Positions 18,554 through 26,631 of a DNA stretch of 64,000 nucleotides are shown here, one piece after another. Within the stretch, counting starts at the first letter, position 1, and each line of letters begins with the position of its first letter. The position numbers and the translations under genes were made by a program. Origin of the DNA: Chryseobacterium aurantiacum (GTDB lineage: Bacteria; Bacteroidota; Bacteroidia; Flavobacteriales; Weeksellaceae); contig NZ_PXUE01000003.1 of assembly GCF_003020585.1 (NCBI RefSeq), positions 422,403 through 486,402 of the forward strand. The letters run 5' to 3'. A model generated the notes under the pieces. The model was not told the DNA's origin, did no database searches, and saw nothing but the letters and a program-made list of their open reading frames with translations.

Positions 18554-19663
18554 ATGATTTCCGAAGAATATTTTTACGCAATCGCCCTACGCGAGTGCAG
18601 CCAGATTGGTGATATCAATTTCCATAAACTTATTCGAAATTTTGGAAGTGCTCAGGAAGCATGGAAAAGAGCTAAAAAAGAGTATAAAAAGATAGATGGA
18701 ATGGGTCTTAAAACCGTTTCTGACATTGGAAATGAAGAACATCTGAAGTTTGCAGAAAGAGAACTGAAATTCTGCGAAAAGAATACTGTTCACATCAAAT
18801 TAAAACATCTTGGAGAAGCCCCCTCTCTGCTTAATGAGTGTATAGACGCTCCAGCCATCTTATATCAAAAAGGAAATATCATTGATAATCTTCAGAAAAT
18901 AAGTATTGTTGGTACCCGAAATATGACAACTTACGGGCAAAAGTTTATAGAAGACTTCTTTGAGGCCACTCAATCCTCAAAATATACATCGGTGAGCGGT
19001 TTAGCGTTAGGAGTAGACAAGGAAGTTCATGAACAGTCTATTCGTAATCAAAAGCCTACTATAGCAGTTCTGGCACATGGATTTCCGTTTTTATATCCTG
19101 CAAAAAACAGAAAACTTTCTGAAAAAATAATAGAGGATGGCGGGGCTTTATTAACAGAATTCAATTCATCCAGAAAGCCGGATCGAGAAAACTTTATACA
19201 GCGAAACAGAATTGTAGCAGGAATTTCTTCATCTACTATTGTTGTAGAAACTGGTTTTGGAGGAGGATCTGTGAGTACTGCGGGCTTTGCCAATGATTAT
19301 AACAGGGATGTTTTTGCTCTTCCGGGAAAAATTACAGATGTCTGCAGCCAAGGCTGTAATCAATTGATTTTCCACAACAAAGCTACAGCCATTTCAACCA
19401 TAAAAGATCTTATTAATATACTTGGGCTGAACAATCCTCAGCAAAAAATTGAAGAGTTGTTTCCCTACAGTGAGACTTTAATACAATTAACTGAAAATCA
19501 AAAATTTATTTATCAAAGTATTAAAGAGAAACCACAGATTACTTTGGATGATTTGGTACAGAAAATTGACACTCCCTCCCATAAAATTTTACCAATAATT
19601 TTGGAATTGGAACTTTTGGGGAAAGTAAAATCATTTTCCGGGAGACAATTTATTGCAATTTAA
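18554..19663 (+). CDS. dprA: DNA-processing protein DprA
   Basis: Loads RecA on incoming single-stranded DNA during natural transformation. The 369 residues comprise an N-terminal helix-hairpin-helix/SAM-like part (about 1-75) and a Rossmann-fold core with GTRNMTTYGQ (about 120-129), SGLALGVDKEVHEQSI and ETGFGGGSVSTA. A C-terminal winged-helix domain ends at FSGRQFIAI. The gene is intact, in contrast to comM, another transformation gene in this window that is destroyed by a transposon. Confidence 0.96.
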   Translation: MISEEYFYAIALRECSQIGDINFHKLIRNFGSAQEAWKRAKKEYKKIDGMGLKTVSDIGNEEHLKFAERELKFCEKNTVHIKLKHLGEAPSLLNECIDAPAILYQKGNIIDNLQKISIVGTRNMTTYGQKFIEDFFEATQSSKYTSVSGLALGVDKEVHEQSIRNQKPTIAVLAHGFPFLYPAKNRKLSEKIIEDGGALLTEFNSSRKPDRENFIQRNRIVAGISSSTIVVETGFGGGSVSTAGFANDYNRDVFALPGKITDVCSQGCNQLIFHNKATAISTIKDLINILGLNNPQQKIEELFPYSETLIQLTENQKFIYQSIKEKPQITLDDLVQKIDTPSHKILPIILELELLGKVKSFSGRQFIAI

Positions 19664-19797
19664 GATTTAACGATTTCTTAATATTGCATTATTTCACACA
19701 TAACATTTCATTTTTAACAAAATTTGAACATAAATTATCAATTTAATAATATTACGAAACATTATTATTTAATTTTTAACAAAGTTGAAATACAGTG

Positions 19798-19827
19798 TTG
19801 TGAATCTTGAAAAAAAAATTAAATTTG
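19798..19827 (+). promoter_or_regulatory. Flavobacterial promoter TTG-N19-TAAATTTG for gdhA
   Basis: TTG at 19798-19800 and TAAATTTG at 19820-19827 are spaced by exactly 19 bases. The start codon lies 26 bases downstream. This is one of the two best promoters in the window. Confidence 0.85.
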
Positions 19828-19853
19828 TTGACAATAATATTCAACCTTAATAT

Positions 19854-21212
19854 ATGGAACAATATAATATTGACCAGAAAATCCAAGAGTTTATTGCAAA
19901 AATTGAAGCAAAAAATCCAAATGAACCGGAGTTCTTACAGGCTGTAAAAGAAGTTGCCGTAACTGTAATTCCATTCATTGCTACGAGAAAAGAATATACA
20001 GGAATGAAGCTGCTTGAAAGAATGGCTGAAGCTGAAAGAATTATTATTTTCAGAGTTCCATGGGTTGATGATAAAGGTGAGATTCAGGTTAACAGAGGTT
20101 TCAGAATTCAAATGAACTCTGCTATTGGTCCATACAAAGGAGGAATTCGTTTCCACCCTACTGTAAACTTATCAGTTCTTAAGTTCTTAGCTTTCGAACA
20201 AGTGTTTAAAAACTCTTTAACTACTCTTCCAATGGGTGGTGGTAAAGGAGGTTCAGATTTCGATCCACAAGGAAAATCTGACATGGAAGTAATGCGTTTC
20301 TGCCAGGCTTTCATGACAGAATTATGTAAGCATATCGGTCCTGAAACAGATGTACCTGCAGGAGATATTGGTGTAGGAGCAAGAGAAATCGGATATTTAT
20401 TCGGACAATACAAGAAAATCAGAAACGAATTTACCGGAGTTCTTACAGGAAAAGGTCTTGCTTATGGAGGTTCATTAATCCGTCCTGAAGCTACAGGATA
20501 CGGAGTGGTATACTTCGCTGAGCAAATGCTTAAAACAATTGGAGAGAATTTCCAAGGGAAAATAGTAACTGTATCAGGTTTCGGAAACGTAGCTTGGGGA
20601 GTTATCAAAAAGGCGACTGAGCTTGGAGCGAAAGTGGTAACCCTTTCTGGTCCTGATGGATACATCTATGATAAAGACGGTATCAGCGGAGAAAAGATTG
20701 ATTATTTATTAGAACTTAGAGCTTCTGGAAACAACAGAGCTGAGGACTATGCTAAAAAATATCCATCTGCTGAATTCCACGCTGGAAAACGTCCTTGGGA
20801 GGTTAAATGTGATGTAGCATTCCCATCTGCGACTCAAAACGAATTAGATTTAGATGACGCAAGAAAATTAGTTGAAAACGGATGTGTTTGTGTAACTGAA
20901 GCGGCTAACATGCCATCTACACTAGATGCTATCAACTATTTCTTAGACAATAAAGTATTATTCTCTCCTGGTAAAGCTTCCAATGCTGGAGGTGTTGCAA
21001 CATCAGGTTTAGAGATGACACAAAACTCTATCCGTCTTAACTGGACTTCTGAAGAGGTCGATGCAAGATTAAAGGAAATCATGATCGGTATCCATAAAGC
21101 TTGTAGAGACTACGGAAAAGACGAAGACGGTTATGTAAACTACGTAAAAGGTGCAAATATCGCTGGCTTCGTAAAAGTAGCAGAAGCAATGTTGGCTCAG
21201 GGAGTTGTGTAA
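19854..21212 (+). CDS. gdhA: NADP-specific glutamate dehydrogenase
   Basis: Interconverts 2-oxoglutarate plus ammonia and glutamate, linking carbon and nitrogen metabolism in the cytoplasm. At 452 residues it is the usual hexameric bacterial type. The substrate site LPMGGGKGGSDFDPQGKS with the catalytic Lys is near residues 124-141, PAGDIGVGAREIGYLFGQY follows, and the nucleotide-binding SGFGNVAWG is near residue 242. The strong upstream promoter and a following terminator make it monocistronic. Confidence 0.97.
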   Translation: MEQYNIDQKIQEFIAKIEAKNPNEPEFLQAVKEVAVTVIPFIATRKEYTGMKLLERMAEAERIIIFRVPWVDDKGEIQVNRGFRIQMNSAIGPYKGGIRFHPTVNLSVLKFLAFEQVFKNSLTTLPMGGGKGGSDFDPQGKSDMEVMRFCQAFMTELCKHIGPETDVPAGDIGVGAREIGYLFGQYKKIRNEFTGVLTGKGLAYGGSLIRPEATGYGVVYFAEQMLKTIGENFQGKIVTVSGFGNVAWGVIKKATELGAKVVTLSGPDGYIYDKDGISGEKIDYLLELRASGNNRAEDYAKKYPSAEFHAGKRPWEVKCDVAFPSATQNELDLDDARKLVENGCVCVTEAANMPSTLDAINYFLDNKVLFSPGKASNAGGVATSGLEMTQNSIRLNWTSEEVDARLKEIMIGIHKACRDYGKDEDGYVNYVKGANIAGFVKVAEAMLAQGVV

Positions 21213-21223
21213 CATAAAAAAAC

Positions 21224-21253
21224 AAAGGTTGGGAAAAACTCCCGACCTTTTTT
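21224..21253 (+). terminator. Terminator after gdhA
   Basis: AAAGGTTGGG pairs with CCCGACCTTT (one G-T pair) and is followed by T residues, 12 bases after the gdhA stop. Confidence 0.85.
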
Positions 21254-21303
21254 GATATAGCCTGTTCCCGGGATAATGGGAAAAAAGTAAAAAGTGAAAG
21301 GAG

Positions 21304-21332
21304 AAAGTGCTGCTATATGCAGCACTTTTTTT
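21304..21332 (+). terminator. Second hairpin with T run just before the DUF1801 gene
   Basis: A perfect 10-bp stem AAAGTGCTGC / GCAGCACTTT with a TATAT loop and seven T residues. It lies only 12 bases before the ATG at 21345, so it either stops upstream transcripts or, if transcribed with the gene, acts as a leader hairpin. Confidence 0.75.
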
Positions 21333-21344
21333 ATTTTTATAATA

Positions 21345-21713
21345 ATGAAAAACACTTTTAAAAATATTGACGAATATATCCTTATGTTTCCAATAGAGGT
21401 TCAGGAAAAACTTCTTCAACTGAGAAAGGTTATTCACGCTCAGGTATCGGATCTTGAGGAATATATTGGATATCAAATGCCTGCTTTTAAATATAGAGGG
21501 AAACCTCTGGTATATTTTGCTGGGTATAAAAAACATATCGGATTTTATCCCGGTGCTGAGGGAATTTTAAATTTTGAAAAGGATTTTAAGGAAAAAAACT
21601 ATAAATTTTCCAAGGGGGCCGTACAGTTTCCCATCAATGAAAATATTCCGCTGGAGCTTGTCAGTAGAATTGTAGAATTCAGAAAGGGGGAAATCATTCA
21701 AAAAAAATCCTGA
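21345..21713 (+). CDS. DUF1801 domain protein
   Basis: A small cytoplasmic protein of 122 residues with the DUF1801/YdhG-like fold: FPIEVQEKLLQLRKVIHA, YQMPAFKYRGKPLVYFAGYKKHIGFYP (read in parts) and KGAVQFPINENIPLELV are all typical. The start is set at the ATG at 21345. The longer reading from a GTG at 21294 would run through a terminator hairpin and encode an unrelated hydrophobic extension. Function is unknown. Its stop codon lies inside the hairpin that serves the convergent gene. Confidence 0.85.
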   Translation: MKNTFKNIDEYILMFPIEVQEKLLQLRKVIHAQVSDLEEYIGYQMPAFKYRGKPLVYFAGYKKHIGFYPGAEGILNFEKDFKEKNYKFSKGAVQFPINENIPLELVSRIVEFRKGEIIQKKS

Positions 21714-21735
21714 AATACAAGATTTCAGGATTCCG
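21699..21735 (-). terminator. Terminator for the minus-strand small secreted protein
   Basis: AATCCTGAAAT pairs perfectly with ATTTCAGGATT around a 5-base loop. An A run on the plus strand gives a U tract for the minus-strand transcript. The stem overlaps the stop codon of the DUF1801 gene. Confidence 0.8.
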
Positions 21736-21757
21736 ACTAGAGTTTACTAAGGTATGA

Positions 21758-22066
21758 TCACTTTTTCTTTTTAGACTTCTTTTCTTCTTTTGTAGCTTCT
21801 GCAGGTTTTGTTGGCTCTGTAGCAGTTCCTGTACTTGTAGTGGCTTCAGCTGCCGGACTTGCTGTGGAAGTTCCAGTTGTTGTATTTTGTCCACTTGCTG
21901 TAGAAGACGTATTCCATTCTGTTGTAGCTTCCGCTTTCTGAGGTGGATTTTGGGTTGTTGTTTGGTTATTAGTCGTAGTTTCAGTTGGCTTTTTGGTATC
22001 TGTTTGGGCTGATACTGCGATTACTCCGACTAATGTAAACGCGGCCGTTAAAAATAACTTTTTCAT
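21758..22066 (-). CDS. Small secreted Thr/Ala/Glu-rich protein
   Basis: A 102-residue product with a clean signal peptide (cleavage near VSAQ, residue 21). The rest is low-complexity Thr/Ala/Glu/Gln sequence with a strongly basic end (KEEKKSKKKK). It has no cysteines and no recognised fold, so it is probably intrinsically disordered in the periplasm or outside the cell. Function is unknown. Composition and signal peptide argue that it is a real gene, and a terminator sits at its 3' end. Confidence 0.7.
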   Translation of the reverse strand: MKKLFLTAAFTLVGVIAVSAQTDTKKPTETTTNNQTTTQNPPQKAEATTEWNTSSTASGQNTTTGTSTASPAAEATTSTGTATEPTKPAEATKEEKKSKKKK

Positions 22067-22244
22067 AATGTAATATTTAAATGATTGTTTAAGGTAAACG
22101 AGTCATCATTTATAAAATTATGTGTAAGTATTTTATTTAACGGACTTTATAATTATTTAAGAGGATTTCACAAAACAAGATTAAGTATTGATTTTGCCTC
22201 AGTATAAAAGTATATTCAATAAATTGACTTTGGGTAAGACCTGT

Positions 22245-22733
22245 CTACTTGGTTACATTCTTCATCATTTTCTCTACAAATACAAAGGCTGCCGGACAGA
22301 TTACCGTATTTTTCAGCATCAAGTGATTGATCTGATAGATCTTTTTACGATCTGTATGTGGATACTCTCTACAGGCCTTTGGTCTCACTTCATAGATAGA
22401 ACAGGTATTATCATTATTCAGGAAAAAACAAGGAAGGTTTTGCAGTACTTTATCATTGTCTTCATCCACTCTTAAAAACTTAGCTTCAAAATCAGCAGAT
22501 TTCATACGAAGGTGTTTGGAAATACGTTCAATATCTTTTTCAGTATAAAGAGGCCCTGTTGTTTTACAGCAATTTGCACATTGTAAACAGTCTATTTCTT
22601 CAAAAACTTCATCATGGGTCTCCTGCACTACATAATCAAGATTTTTGGGTGGCTTTTTCTTTAACCCATCCAAAAATTTTTTATGTTCTTTCTGCTTTTG
22701 TAAAGCCTGCTTTTTATAAAAATCTAAATTCAT
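22245..22733 (-). CDS. YkgJ family cysteine-cluster protein
   Basis: A 162-residue cytoplasmic protein with the CxxCxxCC-type motif CLQCANCCKTTGPLY (about 50-64), a later CFFLNNDNTCSIYEVRPKACREYP block and a final conserved Cys in VICPAAF. The family probably binds a metal or Fe-S cluster; its role is unknown. Its ATG abuts the TAA of the upstream channel gene on the same strand, which suggests translational coupling. Confidence 0.88.
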   Translation of the reverse strand: MNLDFYKKQALQKQKEHKKFLDGLKKKPPKNLDYVVQETHDEVFEEIDCLQCANCCKTTGPLYTEKDIERISKHLRMKSADFEAKFLRVDEDNDKVLQNLPCFFLNNDNTCSIYEVRPKACREYPHTDRKKIYQINHLMLKNTVICPAAFVFVEKMMKNVTK

Positions 22734-23705
22734 TTATTCTTTGTTTCCTGTCTGAGTAGGAAGTTCTGCTTTCTGATATTCGTTAATCTTATCCAGATCT
22801 AAAATTGTGGCAAGATTACCCTTATTAGGATAATACATCGGGACAAATTTTGCTCCGTAAACGATTTCACCGGTAACATAGGACGATCTTTGAACTACGG
22901 TATTTGAAAAAACTTCATCAAAGGCCCGTACCTGTACAATAATTTCAATATCTATGTTATTAAAATCATGCTCTGAAAATCCGTAAAACGGAGAATTTTC
23001 ATCTATTTTATGAACAACTGTCCAGTTCAGAGCTAATGTATTTATTTTACTCAAATGAGTTTCCAATCTGTAAAAATTACTCTTGGGAACATCATTTTCA
23101 ATGACTTCAATGGCTGTAGATACAATTACGTCAGCATCTGTCAGTGCGTTGTTTTTATAGGGAGCTAGTCTGAACATTAAAGCGGTAGAATCCTGAAAAG
23201 GAGCTACCACTGCTATATCAGAAAACCTTAAGTAGGCTCTTGGTCTTGAAAATCTCCCATAAAAAAGACCTGTTGCAATGGCAAAGGTAAGCAATCCTAA
23301 AAAAGCTTCAAAAGTAGCCACCAGACTCGCCATGAAGCCTACCGGAGCAATTCTTCCATACCCAACTGTAGTAAAGGTCTGAGAACTGAAAAAGAATACA
23401 TCAATAAACTCATTCAGCGGATCACTTTTGTCTATTCCTGTAAGATGCTCTACCCCAATCAGGTAATAGATCATCGCAAATACAAGATTAATAAGGATAT
23501 AAGCGACTACTAAATAAGAAATAAAGCGAAACGAAGACAAATTCAGCATGGTATGATACCAACTCAATCTGTTGAAGACGTTTACGCCTGTTCTCCTGAC
23601 ATTCGGGAGCCCATCTTTGTTGATGAATCTTCCTGAGGCATTGCTTCCGAACCCACTGTTCTCAGTGTTTTTCTGACGGATTTTTTTTCTGAACCCTCTT
23701 GCCAT
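22734..23705 (-). CDS. Inward-rectifier-type potassium channel (Kir/KirBac family)
   Basis: A 323-residue membrane protein: a basic N-terminal tail, an outer helix (about 62-85), a pore helix with the selectivity filter TTVGYGRIAP near residue 117, an inner helix (about 128-150) and a C-terminal immunoglobulin-like cytoplasmic domain of about 160 residues. The filter TVGYG predicts K+ selectivity. Its stop codon touches the start of the downstream YkgJ gene. Confidence 0.9.
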   Translation of the reverse strand: MARGFRKKIRQKNTENSGFGSNASGRFINKDGLPNVRRTGVNVFNRLSWYHTMLNLSSFRFISYLVVAYILINLVFAMIYYLIGVEHLTGIDKSDPLNEFIDVFFFSSQTFTTVGYGRIAPVGFMASLVATFEAFLGLLTFAIATGLFYGRFSRPRAYLRFSDIAVVAPFQDSTALMFRLAPYKNNALTDADVIVSTAIEVIENDVPKSNFYRLETHLSKINTLALNWTVVHKIDENSPFYGFSEHDFNNIDIEIIVQVRAFDEVFSNTVVQRSSYVTGEIVYGAKFVPMYYPNKGNLATILDLDKINEYQKAELPTQTGNKE

Positions 23706-23846
23706 CTTTATATCACTTGTTTTTATAGTTTAATCAGAATAGAAGATTTTACTGTTGTCTTTTCACTATTCCCAATTGCAAAGATAAAATATTGTTTTCA
23801 TGAATTTTATCAATCGAATCATTACTTATTCAATTTGATTTTGCAG

Positions 23847-23854
23847 TACATTTG
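23847..23854 (+). promoter_or_regulatory. -7 box TACATTTG five bases before the haemoglobin start
   Basis: TACATTTG fits TAnnTTTG and ends five bases before the ATG at 23859, so the transcript may be leaderless or nearly so. No TTG lies at -33. Confidence 0.35.
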
Positions 23855-23858
23855 AAGT

Positions 23859-24239
23859 ATGAAAAAGCTGGAATCAAGAGAAGATATTGAACATCTTGTC
23901 AATTCATTTTACACAAAGGTAGTAAAGGACGAAACCATCGGGTTCTTTTTTAATGATGTTGCCAAAGTAGATTGGGACAAACATCTTCCCAAGATGTATT
24001 CTTTTTGGGAGTCTATTCTTTTTGGGCAGATGAGCTATAAAGGCAATCCTATGGGTGTTCACTTTCCAATTAATGAAATTCAGGCTATGGAGCAAAAGCA
24101 CTTCGACCGGTGGCTAGAGCTATGGAGAACTACCATTGAAGAAAATTTTGTAGGTGAAAATGCAGACATGGCAATCTATAAATCTGAAAACATTGCCAAA
24201 CTAATGGCTTTTAAAATGGAACTGGCAAGAAGACTGTAA
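23859..24239 (+). CDS. Group III truncated haemoglobin
   Basis: A 126-residue haem protein with the two-over-two globin fold. The pattern FYTKVVKDETIGFFFNDV, a central W-DKHLPKMYSFWESILFG stretch with aromatic distal residues, and H-F-x-RW around the proximal His (QKHFDRWLELW) fit group III (TrHb3). Such proteins handle O2, NO or peroxide; the ligand is unknown. It is monocistronic. Confidence 0.92.
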   Translation: MKKLESREDIEHLVNSFYTKVVKDETIGFFFNDVAKVDWDKHLPKMYSFWESILFGQMSYKGNPMGVHFPINEIQAMEQKHFDRWLELWRTTIEENFVGENADMAIYKSENIAKLMAFKMELARRL

Positions 24240-24584
24240 AAGGTTAACCGAACCTATCAATTCATTTTTATTATAATTTCTACTAGATTCATCTATCTCT
24301 TTTATCTCTTCATCTTAAATTTTGAAGCTTTTTTTTGATCACCAAACCCAGCTTTCTTTCTGATAAAAAGTTGGAACAGTCCATCAATAATCAAAAAAAA
24401 TAGAATATTTCACTATTTTGTTACATTTATAAGTAATTGATTTTTAAGTATTTCTACTGATGCGAGAAGTTTTTTTAATCTATACCTTTACCCTATCAAA
24501 ATTACTACAGACGTCTTATAAATCAAATTTTGATTGCGGTATCCGAAAAGCAATTAGAGTAGGAAACTAAAAAACTCAGAAATC
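24240..24584. other. 345-base intergenic region with no gene
   Basis: I see no ORF, RNA gene or strong hairpin here. It is very AT-rich and includes pyrimidine-rich tracts (TCTCTTTTATCTCTTC). It presumably carries the promoter of the trefoil-like gene, but no convincing TTG/TAnnTTTG pair is visible. Confidence 0.5.
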
Positions 24585-24998
24585 ATGGAACTTATCAAAG
24601 AAAATGTAAAAACAGCTACAGTAGTATTATTACAAGCTCAAGGAAAAGAAAAAGGAAAATTCTTAAGTCATGGGAATGGAAATGTATTCCTTCAAAATGG
24701 CATTCAGGGATTAGGGGAAGTCTTTATTCTTGAAGAATTATCAAATAACAGAGTTGCCCTAAGATGCATCAGTAAGGAAAGTGGATTATACTTAAGCCAT
24801 GCTTTTGACAAATTATGGCTTCAGAAAGGTATCCAGGGAGAAGGAGAAGAATGGGAAATGAAAGTACACAGCCCAAATAAAGTTTCTTTTAACTGCTATG
24901 GTAAAGAAGTAGGAAAAACATTGAGCCACGCTTTTGATAAAATGTGGTTACAAAATGGTTATCAGGGAGAAGGAGAGCTTTGGGAAATACAAGATTAA
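24585..24998 (+). CDS. Predicted cytoplasmic beta-trefoil protein with three repeats
   Basis: A 137-residue protein without signal peptide, built from three repeats of about 42 residues. Each has a G-x-(F/L)LSH block, then W/F-LQ-(N/K)G-(I/Y)QG-GE and a final W/F-E hydrophobic strand: GKFLSHGNGNVFLQNG, GLYLSHAFDKLWLQKG, GKTLSHAFDKMWLQNG. Three-fold repeats of this length and the GxYLS signature are the pattern of the fascin/hisactophilin beta-trefoil family. The fold is an inference and the ligand is unknown. Confidence 0.75.
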   Translation: MELIKENVKTATVVLLQAQGKEKGKFLSHGNGNVFLQNGIQGLGEVFILEELSNNRVALRCISKESGLYLSHAFDKLWLQKGIQGEGEEWEMKVHSPNKVSFNCYGKEVGKTLSHAFDKMWLQNGYQGEGELWEIQD

Positions 24999-25016
24999 CA
25001 GTGACATACATTAAAT

Positions 25017-25058
25017 AAAGGGGCTTACAATCATCATAAAGATTGTAGGTCTTTTTTT
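25017..25058 (+). terminator. Terminator after the trefoil-like gene
   Basis: CTTACAATC pairs with GATTGTAGG (one mismatch) around an 8-base loop, followed by a run of seven T residues, about 20 bases after the stop. Confidence 0.75.
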
Positions 25059-25128
25059 GTTATTTAAATATCCAAAATAAGGTAAAAATAGAACTCCCGC
25101 TCAAGTTTTAAATTCTTTGTAGCTTCTT

Positions 25129-26199
25129 TTAAGGAACAATCACCGTAAATATATAGGCTGCCAGATTCACCAATAGAACTGTACCATAAAGGATATTGGT
25201 TTTTCCTCGGCTCAAGGAAAGCATTACGATAAATACAGATAAGGAAAGCAGAATTACATCTTTTTTATCCAATCCTAAAACCAAAGGGATATCATACATA
25301 ATACAAACGGCAGATACCGCCGGAATGGTAAGTCCTATACTTGCAAGCGCTGATCCAAGTGCCAGGTTTAAGCTAGACTGAATCTGATTACTTCTTGCGG
25401 CTCTAATAGCTGCCACCCCCTCCGGAAGAAGAACTACAGCAGCAATAATAACTCCTACAAGGGATTTTGGTGCTCCCAGACTTCGTACCATATCTTCAAT
25501 GGTTCCAGATAAACCTTTTGCCATAAGAACTACAATAACCAAGCAAACCACCAAAAAGACAAAGCTTATAAGGGTTTTAGTTAATGTAGGTATATAATGT
25601 TCTTCAGGATGCTCGTCAGGAACTATAAAATAGCTTCTGTGGCGCAGGGTCTGCACCATCAGGAAAACACCATAGATTACAAGACAGGCAATAGATATAA
25701 AAATAAGCTGAGCTTCGTTGTAGAAAGGTCCGTTGACGCTTGAAGTAAAATTAGGCAGGACCAAAGTAAGGATAAGGATTGAAACAATACTCACCAGATA
25801 AGTGGTGGCAGAAGTTCTTGCAAAGAACTGTTCATGATATTTAACGCCACCTACCAGAATACAGATTCCTAAAATTCCGTTGAGAATTAGCATGACGGCA
25901 GCAAAAACGGTGTCTCTTGCCAGCGTGATCGCCTGATCTCCGCCGGCCACCATGAGCGAGATGATTAACGCAACTTCAATAATGGTGATACAAAGGGCTA
26001 AAATAATGGTCCCGAAAGGTTCCCCTACTTTATGTGCAACTACTTCTGCATGATGCACTGCCGATAAAACGCTTCCAATAAGTAAAATCCCGGCAATAAC
26101 ATCCTGCATAACGTCAGTTCCCATGAGTCCGGAAAAGTAGTATCCTACCGCAAGGACAGGAAAAATATAGGTATAATGTAAAAGTTCTCTAAGTTTCAT
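25129..26199 (-). CDS. Calcium/cation:proton antiporter, CaCA family (ChaA-like)
   Basis: An inner membrane antiporter of 356 residues with ten to eleven membrane helices in two homologous halves. The alpha-repeat motifs are GEPFGTIILALCITIIEVAL (about 58-77) and LLPEGVAAIRAARSNQIQSSLN (about 257-278, shown in part), each with the acidic residue used for cation binding. This matches ChaA-type Ca2+ or Na+/H+ exchangers. It lies head-away from the DUF6122 gene and ends near a terminator from the convergent side. Confidence 0.9.
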   Translation of the reverse strand: MKLRELLHYTYIFPVLAVGYYFSGLMGTDVMQDVIAGILLIGSVLSAVHHAEVVAHKVGEPFGTIILALCITIIEVALIISLMVAGGDQAITLARDTVFAAVMLILNGILGICILVGGVKYHEQFFARTSATTYLVSIVSILILTLVLPNFTSSVNGPFYNEAQLIFISIACLVIYGVFLMVQTLRHRSYFIVPDEHPEEHYIPTLTKTLISFVFLVVCLVIVVLMAKGLSGTIEDMVRSLGAPKSLVGVIIAAVVLLPEGVAAIRAARSNQIQSSLNLALGSALASIGLTIPAVSAVCIMYDIPLVLGLDKKDVILLSLSVFIVMLSLSRGKTNILYGTVLLVNLAAYIFTVIVP

Positions 26200-26265
26200 A
26201 AAGTGACTACAAAATACAAAAAATCTATAACTTTTGAAATATTAAAAGAAAATATTAATAATATT

Positions 26266-26604
26266 TTAATGAGGCCAGAAGTTAAAGTCCTGATAATCTG
26301 TGAACATATGAAACAAAAGGCCAATTCCTATAATTCTTATATTTCCTTTAAAGAACAGCAGCAAAAAATACACCGCAATAGCATAATAAGAATGTAAAAA
26401 ATGAAAACCTATACTTTCTCTTGAAGGATCAAAGATTGGATTGGCAAAAAGATGGTCTAGATCTACCACCATTGTGGCAAGAAGAATAAAATATGCCTTT
26501 TTCCAATTTTTACGATAAAAAACCAATGCAATAAAGACAGGAAAAACAAGATGCAAAAAATAATGAGTAAAGGTTTTGAGCAATGCGATATCTGATGGAG
26601 CCAT
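26266..26604 (-). CDS. DUF6122 family membrane protein
   Basis: A 112-residue polytopic membrane protein with about four short helices. The conserved polar motifs HYFLHLVFPVFIALVFYR, DLDHLFANP(I)FDP and FHMFTDYQDF near the C-terminus are typical of this Bacteroidota family and recall YdjM-type metal-dependent hydrolase membrane proteins. The function is unknown. It is followed downstream on the same strand by the antiporter gene. Confidence 0.82.
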   Translation of the reverse strand: MAPSDIALLKTFTHYFLHLVFPVFIALVFYRKNWKKAYFILLATMVVDLDHLFANPIFDPSRESIGFHFLHSYYAIAVYFLLLFFKGNIRIIGIGLLFHMFTDYQDFNFWPH

Positions 26605-26631
26605 TAGAATAATTTTATTCGGTTTTTAAAC

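Noticed and set aside
22188..22475. 95-residue plus-strand ORF
   Set aside because: It is antisense to the well-supported YkgJ gene.
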